In this document: positions 34,423 to 42,231 of the stretch, one piece after another
Numbering within the stretch: position 1 is the first letter of the stretch
How the letters are laid out: every line of letters starts with the position of its first letter
Assembly (NCBI RefSeq): GCF_001905885.1
Contig: NZ_LIYH01000003.1
Span: 248,001 to 312,000 of the forward strand
DNA length: 64,000 nucleotides
Direction: 5' to 3'
DNA from: Streptomyces sp. CB03234
Lineage (GTDB): Bacteria; Actinomycetota; Actinomycetes; Streptomycetales; Streptomycetaceae
Position numbers and translations under genes: made by a program
Notes under the pieces: model-generated
Told to the model about the DNA's origin: nothing
Seen by the model: only the letters and a program-made list of their open reading frames with translations
Databases searched by the model: none

Positions 34423-35346
34423 TCAGAGGTTGGTCATGTCGACCGGGATCTTCGGCTCCACACCGTCACGCAGGATGGTGGCCTCGATGAGGCCGTACGG
34501 ACGGTCCGCCGCGAAGTAGACCTCGTTGTCGTTCTTCAGCCCGAACGGCTCGAGGTCGACCAGGAAGTGGTGCTTGTTCGGGAGCGAGAAGCGGACCTCG
34601 TCGATCTCCGAACGGCTGTTGATGATCCGCGAACCCATCTGGTACAGGGTCTGCTGGAGCGACAGCGAGTAGGTCTCCGCGAAGGCCTCGAGCATGTGCC
34701 TCTTGGTCTGCTCGTAGGACTTCTCCCAGTTGGGCATCCGCTGCTCGTCGTCGGTCCAGTTGAACCGCCAGCGGCCGGAGACCTGGGTCGCCAGGATGCG
34801 GTCGTACGCCTCCTGGAGCGTCGTGTACTTGTCCTTGATGTAGCCCCAGAACTCCGAGTTGGTGGAGTTCATGACGACCAGGTCCTTCAGACCGGAGATG
34901 ACCTGCCAGTTCTCACCGTCGTAGGTGATCTCGGTGAGGCGGGTCTCCTGGCCCTTGCGGATGAAGGAGTGCTTGACCTCGTCCGCGCCGATGAACTTCG
35001 AGTTGGCCTCGGAGGTCTCGATGCGCTCCCAGGCGTACTCCTCGATGCGGATGCGCGCCCGGTGGATCGGCTCCTGCGACGTCACGAAGTGACGCGCCAG
35101 GTGGATGCCGAACTGCTCGGCGGACTCGATGCCGTACTCCTTGGCGAACGCGTACACCGTGTTCTTGGTGGTGTCGGTCGGAAGGCAGTTGGCGTTGGAG
35201 CCGGTGAGGTGGACGTCCGACATGTCGCCGGAGAGGGCGACCGAGACGTTCAGGTCCTTGATGTGGTGGGTGTCGCCGTCCCGCGTGATCTTGACGACGC
35301 GGTTCTCTGCTTTGCCGTACTGGTTCTGGCCGAGAATCGTGGGCAT
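34423..35346 (-). CDS. pucL: Urate oxidase (uricase)
   Basis: Cofactor-free oxidase converting urate and O2 to 5-hydroxyisourate and H2O2. The 307-residue protein has the tandem T-fold plan. It shows QYGKAENRVVKITRDGDTHH (catalytic Lys region), PTDTTKNTVYAFAKEYGI (active-site Thr), VVMNSTNSEFWGYIKDKYTT, LQQTLYQMGSRIINS and the final SLPNKHHFLVDLEPFGLKN. It is the last gene of the uraD-uraH-uricase operon, 7 bases after uraH. The peroxide it forms may be handled by the catalase at 52666, which shares an upstream element. Confidence 0.97.
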   Translation of the reverse strand: MPTILGQNQYGKAENRVVKITRDGDTHHIKDLNVSVALSGDMSDVHLTGSNANCLPTDTTKNTVYAFAKEYGIESAEQFGIHLARHFVTSQEPIHRARIRIEEYAWERIETSEANSKFIGADEVKHSFIRKGQETRLTEITYDGENWQVISGLKDLVVMNSTNSEFWGYIKDKYTTLQEAYDRILATQVSGRWRFNWTDDEQRMPNWEKSYEQTKRHMLEAFAETYSLSLQQTLYQMGSRIINSRSEIDEVRFSLPNKHHFLVDLEPFGLKNDNEVYFAADRPYGLIEATILRDGVEPKIPVDMTNL

Positions 35347-35353
35347 GTGTCTG

Positions 35354-35743
35354 CTAGCTCCCTCGGTAAACGGAGTAGCCGAACGGGTTGAGCAGCAGCG
35401 GTACGTGGTAGTGCTCGCCCGGCACGACGGCGAACGTGATCGCCACCTCCGGGAAGAACGCGCCGCTGTCCCTTACGCGGGGGGCGTCCTGCTGCGCCTC
35501 GGCTTGCTTCTTGTCGAAGTACGCCTCGGTCTCGAAGTCGAGACGTACGTGGGTGGTGCCTTCCGGCAGGGCCGGCAGGTCCTTGCAACGCCCGTCCGCG
35601 TCGGTCGCCGAGCCGCCGAGCGCCACCCACTGTGCGCCGGACCCGCTGCGGGCCGACAGGGAGATGGCGACGCCCTCGGCGGGGCGGCCGATGCTGGTGT
35701 CCAGGATGTGCGTGGACACCGATGCGGTGGTTTCCGTGCTCAT
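35354..35743 (-). CDS. uraH: 5-Hydroxyisourate hydrolase (transthyretin-like)
   Basis: A 129-residue protein with the defining N-terminal VSTHILDTSIGRPAEGV (catalytic His) and C-terminal tetrapeptide YRGS. It opens 5-hydroxyisourate to OHCU, the second step after uricase. The start overlaps the stop of uraD (ATGA), and uricase follows 7 bases later, so the three enzymes of urate-to-allantoin conversion form one operon in the order uraD-uraH-uricase. Confidence 0.96.
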   Translation of the reverse strand: MSTETTASVSTHILDTSIGRPAEGVAISLSARSGSGAQWVALGGSATDADGRCKDLPALPEGTTHVRLDFETEAYFDKKQAEAQQDAPRVRDSGAFFPEVAITFAVVPGEHYHVPLLLNPFGYSVYRGS

Positions 35744-36255
35744 GCGGCGTTCTCTTCCTCTACGAGGCGGGTCAGGCGGATGCGGTTGATCTTGCCCAGT
35801 TCGGCGCGGACGATCTCCCGCTCCTGCTCGGGCGAGTTCTCGATCCGCTCGCGCACCGCGTCGCGCATCTGCTCGCCGGTCCTGCCGGTGGCGCAGATGA
35901 GGAAGACGTGGCCGAACTTCTCCTGGTACGCCAGGTTCAGTTCGAGCATTTCCGCCTTGAGGTCCTCGGAGGCACCGGCCATCCCGCTCTGTTCGCGGGA
36001 GGAGGTCGGGTCACCGGGCTTCGGGCGGCCGATCGGCGGGTGCCCCGCCATCGCCTCGGCCAGGTCTTCCGCCGTCAGTTCGGCCATGGCGGCGTCACTG
36101 GCGAGAAGGAGGGCCTCGGTGGTGGCGTACGGGCGCTGGGCGAGCAGCTTGCTCCCCCACGCCGAGCTGGCACACACCTCGTGCAGGGCGGCGAGCGCGT
36201 CGCTGTCCGCGGAGGTGTTGAACCGGGCGAGGCCCGGTGTCGTACTCGAAGTCAC
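35740..36255 (-). CDS. uraD: OHCU decarboxylase
   Basis: A 171-residue all-helical protein that decarboxylates OHCU to S-allantoin. The catalytic His is in AMAGHPPIGRPK, and further family segments are FLICATGRTGEQM and ARFNTSADSDALAAL near the N-terminus. It is the first gene of the urate operon. Element B lies 73-87 bases upstream of its start at 36255. It is translationally coupled to uraH. Confidence 0.95.
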   Translation of the reverse strand: MTSSTTPGLARFNTSADSDALAALHEVCASSAWGSKLLAQRPYATTEALLLASDAAMAELTAEDLAEAMAGHPPIGRPKPGDPTSSREQSGMAGASEDLKAEMLELNLAYQEKFGHVFLICATGRTGEQMRDAVRERIENSPEQEREIVRAELGKINRIRLTRLVEEENAA

Positions 36256-36327
36256 GGGAGCCTCCGTGGCTGTTTTTCCTGTGCTTGGACGGGCTGCGGA
36301 TAGCTAACGCCCTCGCCCAACGCTCCG

Positions 36328-36342
36328 TCAACACTTTGTTGA
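36328..36342. promoter_or_regulatory. Candidate operator, element B, upstream of the uraD operon
   Basis: TCAACACTTTGTTGA is a perfect dyad with a 5-base centre and sits in a typical operator position for the urate operon. The arms are the same as those before allB and the catalase gene. Confidence 0.65.
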
Positions 36343-36360
36343 AACTTCGGTGACACAAAA

Positions 36361-36388
36361 GCCGCCGTCCCGACATCTGGACGGCGGC
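36361..36388. terminator. Hairpin terminator after the HTH gene
   Basis: A perfect 10-base stem (GCCGCCGTCC / GGACGGCGGC) with an 8-base loop. Read on the minus strand it is followed by TTTTGTGT. It lies 20 bases past the stop of the HTH gene, so that gene is not transcribed into the uraD operon by default. Confidence 0.8.
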
Positions 36389-36408
36389 CTTCGACACACA
36401 GTCATCAC

Positions 36409-36786
36409 TTACTCACTCTTCGCGGCATTTTCCCTGTTCAGGTAGTTGTAGACGGTGAACCGGCTGACCCCGAGCGCACCCGCGACGGTCTCGACGCCAT
36501 GGCGGACGGAGAAGGCGCCGCGCGCCTCCAGGGTCCGTACGACGGCCTGCTTCGTCTTGCGGTCCAGCTCGGCGAGCGGCTTCCCGTGCCGTCGTTCCAT
36601 CGCCACCAGGATGTGATCCAGCGAGTCGGCGAGCTGTGGCAGCCGTACGGCGAGGACGTCCTCGCCCTCCCAGGCGAGGACGACGTCGTCGGCCGTGGCC
36701 TGCTCCGGTCCCAGTATCTGGGCGCCCATCGCGTCCACCAGCGGCTTCACCGCGGTGACCAGGGGGTGATCTCCCGGCTCGGTCAC
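36409..36786 (-). CDS. HTH_22/DauR-like helix-turn-helix protein
   Basis: A 125-residue protein. The N-terminal half is a small sensor-like segment (PLVDAMGAQILGPEQATADD, VVLAWEGEDVLAVRL). The C-terminal half is a DNA-binding domain like that of YheO/DauR proteins (KTKQAVVRTLEARGAFSVRH, then ALGVSRFTVYNYLNRE). It sits just upstream of the urate operon in the same direction but behind its own terminator. It is a candidate local regulator of purine genes. It starts within the stop codon of the thiamine-binding gene (ATGA). Confidence 0.85.
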   Translation of the reverse strand: MTEPGDHPLVTAVKPLVDAMGAQILGPEQATADDVVLAWEGEDVLAVRLPQLADSLDHILVAMERRHGKPLAELDRKTKQAVVRTLEARGAFSVRHGVETVAGALGVSRFTVYNYLNRENAAKSE

Positions 36787-37064
36787 TTCTCGTCCTCCCC
36801 TGCCGCCGGGCTGCCCCCGGTCTCGCCGATCACGTTGACCTGCAGCGACACCCGGGTGGCACCCGCGCCCAGGGCCTGGCGGAGGAGGGCGTCGACCGCG
36901 GTGAGCACCGCGTCCGCGCCGCCTTCGGCCGTGTTGCCGAACGGGCCCACGTCCACGGCGTCCAGATCGGCCGCCTGGATGACCTCACGGGCCACGACCG
37001 CGTGGGCGGGTGCCTCGTCCAGGTCGAAGGGCTCTGTCGTGAACTCCACTCTCAGTCGCTGCAT
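36783..37064 (-). CDS. Thiamine-binding (MTH1187/YkoF-like) family protein
   Basis: A 93-residue ferredoxin-fold protein: MQRLRVEFTTEPFDLDEAPA, then VDVGPFGNTAEGGADAVL (the conserved P-x-G-x-x-x-E-G loop) and RVSLQVNVIGE. Such proteins bind thiamine or related heterocycles; most are uncharacterised. It is translationally coupled to the HTH gene, which suggests that the pair senses a small molecule together. Gcl needs thiamine diphosphate, so a link is conceivable but is inference. The ATG at 37064 has only a weak G-rich ribosome-binding site. Confidence 0.75.
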   Translation of the reverse strand: MQRLRVEFTTEPFDLDEAPAHAVVAREVIQAADLDAVDVGPFGNTAEGGADAVLTAVDALLRQALGAGATRVSLQVNVIGETGGSPAAGEDEK

Positions 37065-37171
37065 GCCCCCACGGTATGCAATCGCGGCACGCGCGTGCGA
37101 CGGACGGGGGCTACTGGCCCGTAGAGGAGGTGACAGGACGGTCGCACAGGTCGGCAGGGAGGGCGTACGCC

Positions 37172-38287
37172 ATGAAAGCAGCGCACAGGGGCAGGGCGGT
37201 CCGGGGAACGGTGGCCGCCGCGGCGGCGATGGCGGCGCTGACCGCGTCGCAGGCACCGGGGGCCTCCGCGTCGGCCTCCGCCTCGGCGGCTCGGGACGAG
37301 GCCGCGGCCGCGCCGGGGGCGAGCGTCTCCGGCGACTCGCCGTACCGTACGGAACTGCCGCCGCTGCGAACGCCGGGCGCGGCGGAGAAGGGCCGTGGCG
37401 CGTCGTCGCGAGGCCACGCCGTGCGGGGCGGCGGCACCCTGCCCGCCACCGTGTTCGCGGCGTACCGGCAGGCGGAGGAGCGGCTGGCGGACAGCGCGCC
37501 CGGCTGCCGCCTGCGGTGGCAACTGCTGGCCGCGATCGGCCAGGTGGAGTCGGGGCACGCGCGCGGCGGCCGGGTGGGCGCGGACGGCACGACCCTGGCG
37601 CCGATCCTCGGACCACGTCTGGACGGCAACGGGTTCGCGCTGATCAGGGACACGGACGGGGGCGCGTACGACGGGGACGCGGTGTACGACCGGGCCGTCG
37701 GGCCCATGCAGTTCATCCCCTCGACCTGGGCGGTGTGGGGCGCCGACGCCAACGGGGACGGCGTCGCGGACCCCGGCAACGTCCACGACGCGGCGCTCGC
37801 GGCGGGGCGTTACCTGTGCGCCGGCGGGCGGGACCTCTCCGACCCGTACGACCTGGACCGGGCGATCCTCGGCTACAACCACTCGACCGCCTACCTGCGC
37901 ACGGTCAGGGCCTGGTTCGCGTACTTCCTGGAGGGCCACCTGGTGGTTCCGGATCCGGGGGCGGAGGGGCGGCCGGGGGTCTCGCCGTCGAAGGCGCCCG
38001 CCGAGCCGGCCGGCGCGGGGGATGACGGCCGCGGTACGGCGCCCTCCCCGGCGCCGTCGCGGAAGCCGGCGCCCACGCCCACTGCCACGCCCAGGCCCTC
38101 GGAGCCGTCGCCCTCCCCTTCGGCGTCGGGCTCGCCGGCGCGGCCGCCGTCGGGCGGGCCGGCCGTGCCGTCGGAACCTGTGGTTCCGGTTCCGGATGCC
38201 GTGGACGTCCTCCCTGGTGGGCCCGTGGGCAACGGTAAGGACTCGATGGTGGCCGCCCCCTCCACAACTCCGGATACCGGGCGGTAA
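37172..38287 (+). CDS. Secreted lytic transglycosylase
   Basis: A 371-residue exported protein. The signal peptide (MKAAHRGRAVRGTVAAAAAM, Ala-rich core) is followed by an Ala/Ser linker. The MltB-like transglycosylase domain (about residues 90-255) has the catalytic Glu in LAAIGQVESGHARGG. It continues with VGPMQFIPSTWAVWGADANG and ILGYNHSTAYLRTV. A Pro/Ser-rich low-complexity tail ends it. It should cleave peptidoglycan outside the cell. The start has GGGAGG nine bases upstream. The stop is 53 bases before the sigma-factor start, with an overlapping alternative (TAATG). Confidence 0.93.
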   Translation: MKAAHRGRAVRGTVAAAAAMAALTASQAPGASASASASAARDEAAAAPGASVSGDSPYRTELPPLRTPGAAEKGRGASSRGHAVRGGGTLPATVFAAYRQAEERLADSAPGCRLRWQLLAAIGQVESGHARGGRVGADGTTLAPILGPRLDGNGFALIRDTDGGAYDGDAVYDRAVGPMQFIPSTWAVWGADANGDGVADPGNVHDAALAAGRYLCAGGRDLSDPYDLDRAILGYNHSTAYLRTVRAWFAYFLEGHLVVPDPGAEGRPGVSPSKAPAEPAGAGDDGRGTAPSPAPSRKPAPTPTATPRPSEPSPSPSASGSPARPPSGGPAVPSEPVVPVPDAVDVLPGGPVGNGKDSMVAAPSTTPDTGR

Positions 38288-38340
38288 TGTCGCGTCCCGC
38301 CGGGCGGCAGGGACCGGCGGGTGAGCGCGAAGGGGCCCTC

Positions 38341-39414
38341 ATGGCTACGGACATGCATGCACCGTCGGACGACGACCGGTGGCAGCGGGCGTGGAGCCAC
38401 CGCGAGCAGCTGCTCAAGGTGGCCCGTCGCAGGTCCATGAGCCAGGAGGACGCCGAGGACGCCGTGCACGAGGCGATGCTGCGGGCCGCCGAGCAGCCCC
38501 ACCTCGACGACGAGCGCCTCGGCGCCTGGCTGACGACGGTGACCATGCGGCTGTGCGTCGACCGCCACCGCCAGGTCCGCCGCGAGGCCGACCCCGGCCG
38601 GGCCGCCGCGCTCGTCCCGCCCGGCCCGGCGCCGGTCGACGAGGTGGTCTGCGACCGGGCCGAGGCGACGTGGCTGGCCCGGCGGAGCGGGGAGCTGCCC
38701 GCGCGGCAGGCGGAGGCGCTGTGGCTCAAGTCCGAGGACCTGGACGTCGGGCAGGTCGCCCGGAAAATGGGCCTCAGCTACCGCACGGTCGAGTCACTGC
38801 TGGCCCGCGCCCGCCGTACGCTGCGCAACTCCCTGGCGGCCACGCTCGGCCTGGTCCTGTGGCTGTGCGGGCGCGGCCGGCCGCGCGGGGTCGGCAACGC
38901 GCACGTGGTGGCCGCGGCCTCGACGGCGGCGACCTTGGCCGTCGCGGGGTTCGTCGCGCCGTACGCCCACGACTGGTCCCAGGACCGGCCCGCGTCCGCG
39001 CCGGCCACGTCCGGGGCGGCGGACGTACGCCCCGGTGACGGCGCGCACCCGCCGGTGTCGTCCGCCCCGGTGACCTCGGAGCGGCCGGCCCCGGCCTCGG
39101 CCCCGGGGAGCGGCGCCCCGTCCACGGGCCCGAGCCCGCTCCTCACGGAACCCGCGCTTCCGGTGTTGCCGCTGCCGCTGCCGCCGCTGCCCGACGCGGA
39201 GGTTCCGGAGGTTCCGGAGGTCCCGCCGGTTCCCGAGGTCCCGGCACTTCCGGCGGTCTCGGACGTACCCGAGGTCGCGGGCGTCCCGGAGGTTCCGGAC
39301 GTGCCGAAGGTCCCGAAGGTCCCGGACATCGCGGACGTCCCGGAGGTCGCGGACGTCCCGGAGGCTCCGGATGTGCCGGAGACGCCCGATACGCCCGAGG
39401 TGCCGACTCCCTGA
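38341..39414 (+). CDS. ECF-type sigma factor with membrane segment and Pro-rich repeat tail
   Basis: A 357-residue protein. Sigma region 2 (about residues 12-75) reads [20 protein letters not shown] and [17 protein letters not shown]. Region 4 (about 115-165) reads [18 protein letters not shown] and [15 protein letters not shown]. Unusually, hydrophobic stretches follow ([12 protein letters not shown] and [17 protein letters not shown], about 163-205). The tail of about 150 residues is Ser/Pro-rich and ends in VPEVP/VPDVP units, so the C-terminus is probably outside the membrane. No anti-sigma gene is adjacent. ATG 38341 (GAAGGGG upstream) was chosen; ATG 38287 overlaps the transglycosylase stop. 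Confidence 0.88.
   Translation: MATDMHAPSDDDRWQRAWSHREQLLKVARRRSMSQEDAEDAVHEAMLRAAEQPHLDDERLGAWLTTVTMRLCVDRHRQVRREADPGRAAALVPPGPAPVDEVVCDRAEATWLARRSGELPARQAEALWLKSEDLDVGQVARKMGLSYRTVESLLARARRTLRNSLAATLGLVLWLCGRGRPRGVGNAHVVAAASTAATLAVAGFVAPYAHDWSQDRPASAPATSGAADVRPGDGAHPPVSSAPVTSERPAPASAPGSGAPSTGPSPLLTEPALPVLPLPLPPLPDAEVPEVPEVPPVPEVPALPAVSDVPEVAGVPEVPDVPKVPKVPDIADVPEVADVPEAPDVPETPDTPEVPTP
39195..39412. repeat. Repeat tract encoding Val-Pro-Glu/Asp units
   Basis: Imperfect units such as GAGGTTCCG and GACGTCCCG repeat to the end of the sigma-factor gene. A similar Val-Pro-Glu tract occurs in mceE at 47640-47776. Confidence 0.85.
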
Positions 39415-39735
39415 CCGCCCGGCGGCCATGCCCGGTTCGTGGGGGGCGTGGCCCCTCCGGGCTCACCTCCTCGAGGCCGGCGGCCTTGGGTACGACGCTT
39501 GGGAGCCGTTACGGAGCCGCCGACCTCTGCGGGGGCGACCCTGCACGGCCCCGCCCCGGCCGGATGCCGGGTGCGGGTGGTTGGGGGGCTGGCGGCACGG
39601 ACGCGGCCCGGTCGGTGCGGGTCGGTGTCGCTGGGGTTTCGCTCCGGAAAAATTTTCGGTTTCCGTGCGACGGACCGCCCGTCCCTCCCCGTAGAGCAGA
39701 TGTCGGAGCTGCTCCACGGCTGAAGGGTGAACCGG
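39415..39735. other. Promoter region of the mce operon with an AT-rich palindrome
   Basis: No convincing gene. GC-rich for most of its length, it holds one sharp AT-rich island, where CCGGAAAAATTTTCGG (39644-39659) is a near-perfect dyad about 77-92 bases before the ATPase start. This is a plausible operator or promoter element for the mce operon. The sigma-factor gene ends immediately upstream with no clear terminator. Confidence 0.5.
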
Positions 39736-40647
39736 ATGGGTGTCGAGATCTGTGTGGAAGGACTGACCAAGTCCTTCGGCCACCAGGTCATCTGGCAGGA
39801 CGTCTCACTGACGCTGCCCGCCGGGGAGATCTCGGTCATGCTCGGCCCCTCGGGCACGGGCAAGTCGGTGTTCCTCAAGACGCTCGTCGGGCTGCTGAAG
39901 CCGGACCGGGGGTCGATCGTGATCGCGGGCCGCGATATCACCGAGTTGCGCGAGCACGACCTGTACGAGGTGCGCAAGCTCTTCGGTGTGCTGTTTCAGG
40001 ACGGCGCGCTGTTCGGGTCCATGAACCTGTACGACAACATCGCCTTCCCGCTGCGCGAGCACACGCGCAAACCGGAGAGCGAGGTCCGCCGGATCGTCCT
40101 CGAGAAGATGGACATGGTCGGGCTGATCGGCGCCGAGGAGAAGCTGCCCGGCGAGATATCCGGCGGCATGCGCAAACGGGCCGGGCTGGCCCGGGCGCTG
40201 GTCCTCGATCCGGAGATCATCCTGTTCGACGAGCCGGACTCGGGCCTGGACCCGGTGCGCGTGGCCTATCTGAACCAGCTCATCGTGGATCTCAATGCGC
40301 AGATCGACGCCACGTTTCTGATCGTCACGCACGACATCGCCTCCGCCCGCCAGGTGCCGGACAACATCGGGCTGCTGTTCCGGCGTGAGCTGGTGATGTT
40401 CGGGCCTCGGGAGAAGCTGCTGACCAGCGACGAGCCTGTCGTACGGCAGTTCCTGAACGGGCGCATGCAGGGGCCCATCGGCATGGCGGAGGAGAAGGAC
40501 GCCGGCCAGGTCGCGCAGGAGCTGGCCGGGATCGACGACTCCCAGGGAAGCCTGCCCATGACTCCCCGGCTGCTGCCGAGCGCCGGGATCACTCGGCCGG
40601 CCCGCTGGGAAGCGATCGCCGAACGCGAGGAGGCGACCGCCAAGTGA
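39736..40647 (+). CDS. mkl: Mce system ATPase (Mkl/MceG-like)
   Basis: A 303-residue ABC ATPase energising the Mce lipid importer. It has [12 protein letters not shown] (Walker A), [20 protein letters not shown] (Q-loop region), [15 protein letters not shown] (signature), [12 protein letters not shown] (Walker B) and a switch His in [11 protein letters not shown]. The [12 protein letters not shown] form and the C-terminal extension are typical of Mkl/MlaF proteins. Start ATG 39736 is eight bases after GAAGGG; GTG 39727 is less likely. In mycobacteria this gene lies apart from mce clusters; here it heads the operon. It overlaps yrbEA (GTGA). Confidence 0.94.
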   Translation: MGVEICVEGLTKSFGHQVIWQDVSLTLPAGEISVMLGPSGTGKSVFLKTLVGLLKPDRGSIVIAGRDITELREHDLYEVRKLFGVLFQDGALFGSMNLYDNIAFPLREHTRKPESEVRRIVLEKMDMVGLIGAEEKLPGEISGGMRKRAGLARALVLDPEIILFDEPDSGLDPVRVAYLNQLIVDLNAQIDATFLIVTHDIASARQVPDNIGLLFRRELVMFGPREKLLTSDEPVVRQFLNGRMQGPIGMAEEKDAGQVAQELAGIDDSQGSLPMTPRLLPSAGITRPARWEAIAEREEATAK

Positions 40648-41414
40648 GCCTCTCCCCCATCGGCGCCCTGCGGCAGACCGGCAGCCTGTTCGCGATGGCC
40701 CTGGACGTGCTGCGCACGCTCCCGAGGCGGCCGTTCCAGGTGCGCGAGTTCATCCAGCAGGCGTGGTTCATCGCGAGCGTGACGATCCTGCCGACCGCTC
40801 TGGTGTCGATTCCCTTCGGCGCCGTCATCGCGTTGCAGATCGGCAGCCTGACCCGGCAGTTGGGCGCCCAGTCGTTCTCGGGTGCGGCCTCGGTGCTGGC
40901 GGTGCTGCGGGAGGCGTCGCCCATCGTCACCGCGCTGCTGATCGCGGGCGCCGGCGGCACCGCGATCTGCGCGGACCTCGGGGCGCGCAAGATCCGCGAG
41001 GAGATCGACGCCATGCAGGTGCTGGGCATCGATCCCATTCACCGGCTGGTGGTGCCCAGGGTCCTCGCCTCGATGCTGGTGGCCGTGCTGCTCAACGGGC
41101 TGGTGTCGGTGGTGGGCGTCGCGGGGGGCTATTTCTTCAACGTCGTCCTCCAGAACGGCACGCCCGGCGCGTATCTCGCCTCCTTCACCTCCTTGGCCCA
41201 GATCTCCGATCTGTGGGCGGCGGAGCTGAAGGCGCTGGTGTTCGGCGCGATCTCGGCGATCGTCGCCTCGTACAAGGGACTGACAGCGAAGGGCGGGCCC
41301 AAGGGCGTGGGCGACGCCGTGAACCAGTCCGTGGTGATCACTTTCATGTTGCTGTTCGTGACGAACTTCGTGATGACCGCCGTGTACTTCCAAGTCGTTC
41401 CGCAGAGGGGTTGA
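40644..41414 (+). CDS. yrbEA: MlaE/YrbE-family permease A of the mce operon
   Basis: A 256-residue permease with five to six helices and the MlaE-family core VLREASPIVTALLIAGAGGT, CADLGARKIREEIDAMQVLG and LVVPRVLASMLVAVLLN (the EIDAMQVLG coupling motif). With YrbEB it should form the transmembrane part of the Mce importer, working with Mkl. The GTG start overlaps the mkl stop. Confidence 0.95.
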   Translation: MSLSPIGALRQTGSLFAMALDVLRTLPRRPFQVREFIQQAWFIASVTILPTALVSIPFGAVIALQIGSLTRQLGAQSFSGAASVLAVLREASPIVTALLIAGAGGTAICADLGARKIREEIDAMQVLGIDPIHRLVVPRVLASMLVAVLLNGLVSVVGVAGGYFFNVVLQNGTPGAYLASFTSLAQISDLWAAELKALVFGAISAIVASYKGLTAKGGPKGVGDAVNQSVVITFMLLFVTNFVMTAVYFQVVPQRG

Positions 41415-41420
41415 CGACGC

Positions 41421-42224
41421 ATGGCTCTGTTGCACCGCCTGGAGGAGCTGGGCGCCCAACTCGTCTTCTACGGCCGCTCCTTGGCCTGGACCGGGCGCAC
41501 CCTGCGCCGTTACAAGAAGGAGGTCCTGCGGCTGCTGGCCGAGGTGAGCTTCGGCCGCGGCGCGCTCGCGGTGGTCGGTGGCACGGTCGGCGTGATCGCG
41601 TTTCTGTCCTTTTTCACCGGGACCGAGGTGGGTCTTCAGGGATACGCGGCGCTCAATCAGCTCGGTACGTCGAACTTCGTGGCGTTCCTGTCGGCGTACT
41701 TCAACACCCGTGAGATCGCCCCGCTGGTGGCGGGGCTGGCGCTGTCCGCGACCGTCGGGGCCGGGTTCACCGCCCAGCTCGGCGCGATGCGGATCAGCGA
41801 GGAGACGGACGCGCTGGAAGTGATGGGTGTGCCGTCGCTGCCGTTCCTGGTCACCACGCGGATGATCGCCGGTTTCGTGGCGGTGATCCCGCTGTACGTG
41901 GTGGGCCTGCTGTCCTCGTACTTCGCCGCCCGGACCATCACGACCGGCTACTACGGCCAGTCGGCGGGCACGTACGACCACTACTTCCAGCAGTACCTGC
42001 CACCGGTGGACGTGCTGTGGTCCTTCGGCAAGGTGATCGTCTTCGCCGTCGTGATCATCCTGGTGCACTGCTACTACGGCTACTACGCGAGCGGCGGCCC
42101 GGCCGGTGTCGGTGTCGCGGTGGGCCGGGGCGTGCGGACGTCCATCGTCGCCATCAACGTCCTGGACTTCTTCCTCAGCCTGGCGATCTGGGGCGCCAGC
42201 ACGACCGTACGGATTGCGGGGTAG
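41421..42224 (+). CDS. yrbEB: MlaE/YrbE-family permease B of the mce operon
   Basis: A 267-residue permease, partner of YrbEA. The family core reads NTREIAPLVAGLALSATVGA, AQLGAMRISEETDALEVMGV and PFLVTTRMIAGFVAVIPLYV. It follows YrbEA by 6 bases and precedes mceA by 7. Streptomyces mce loci usually carry one A/B pair, as here. Confidence 0.95.
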   Translation: MALLHRLEELGAQLVFYGRSLAWTGRTLRRYKKEVLRLLAEVSFGRGALAVVGGTVGVIAFLSFFTGTEVGLQGYAALNQLGTSNFVAFLSAYFNTREIAPLVAGLALSATVGAGFTAQLGAMRISEETDALEVMGVPSLPFLVTTRMIAGFVAVIPLYVVGLLSSYFAARTITTGYYGQSAGTYDHYFQQYLPPVDVLWSFGKVIVFAVVIILVHCYYGYYASGGPAGVGVAVGRGVRTSIVAINVLDFFLSLAIWGASTTVRIAG

Positions 42225-42231
42225 GGGCCAT

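Noticed and set aside
30489..34490. Very long plus-strand open frame opposite the permease-deaminase genes
   Set aside because: It is a mirror of three well-supported minus-strand genes. The product is Gly/Asp/Arg-rich low complexity, as expected from GC-rich third positions.
34228..35391. Long plus-strand open frame opposite uricase
   Set aside because: Antisense shadow of the uricase gene. The minus-strand product has all family motifs and this one has none.
36279..36293. Weak element A match upstream of uraD (TTCCTGTGCTTGGAC)
   Set aside because: The dyad is imperfect in both arms compared with the other sites, and chance occurrence is likely. Only element B was kept for this promoter.
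39439..39723. 94-codon open frame just before mkl
   Set aside because: Pro/Arg-rich product without conserved look, weak start context, and it runs through the AT-rich promoter palindrome.
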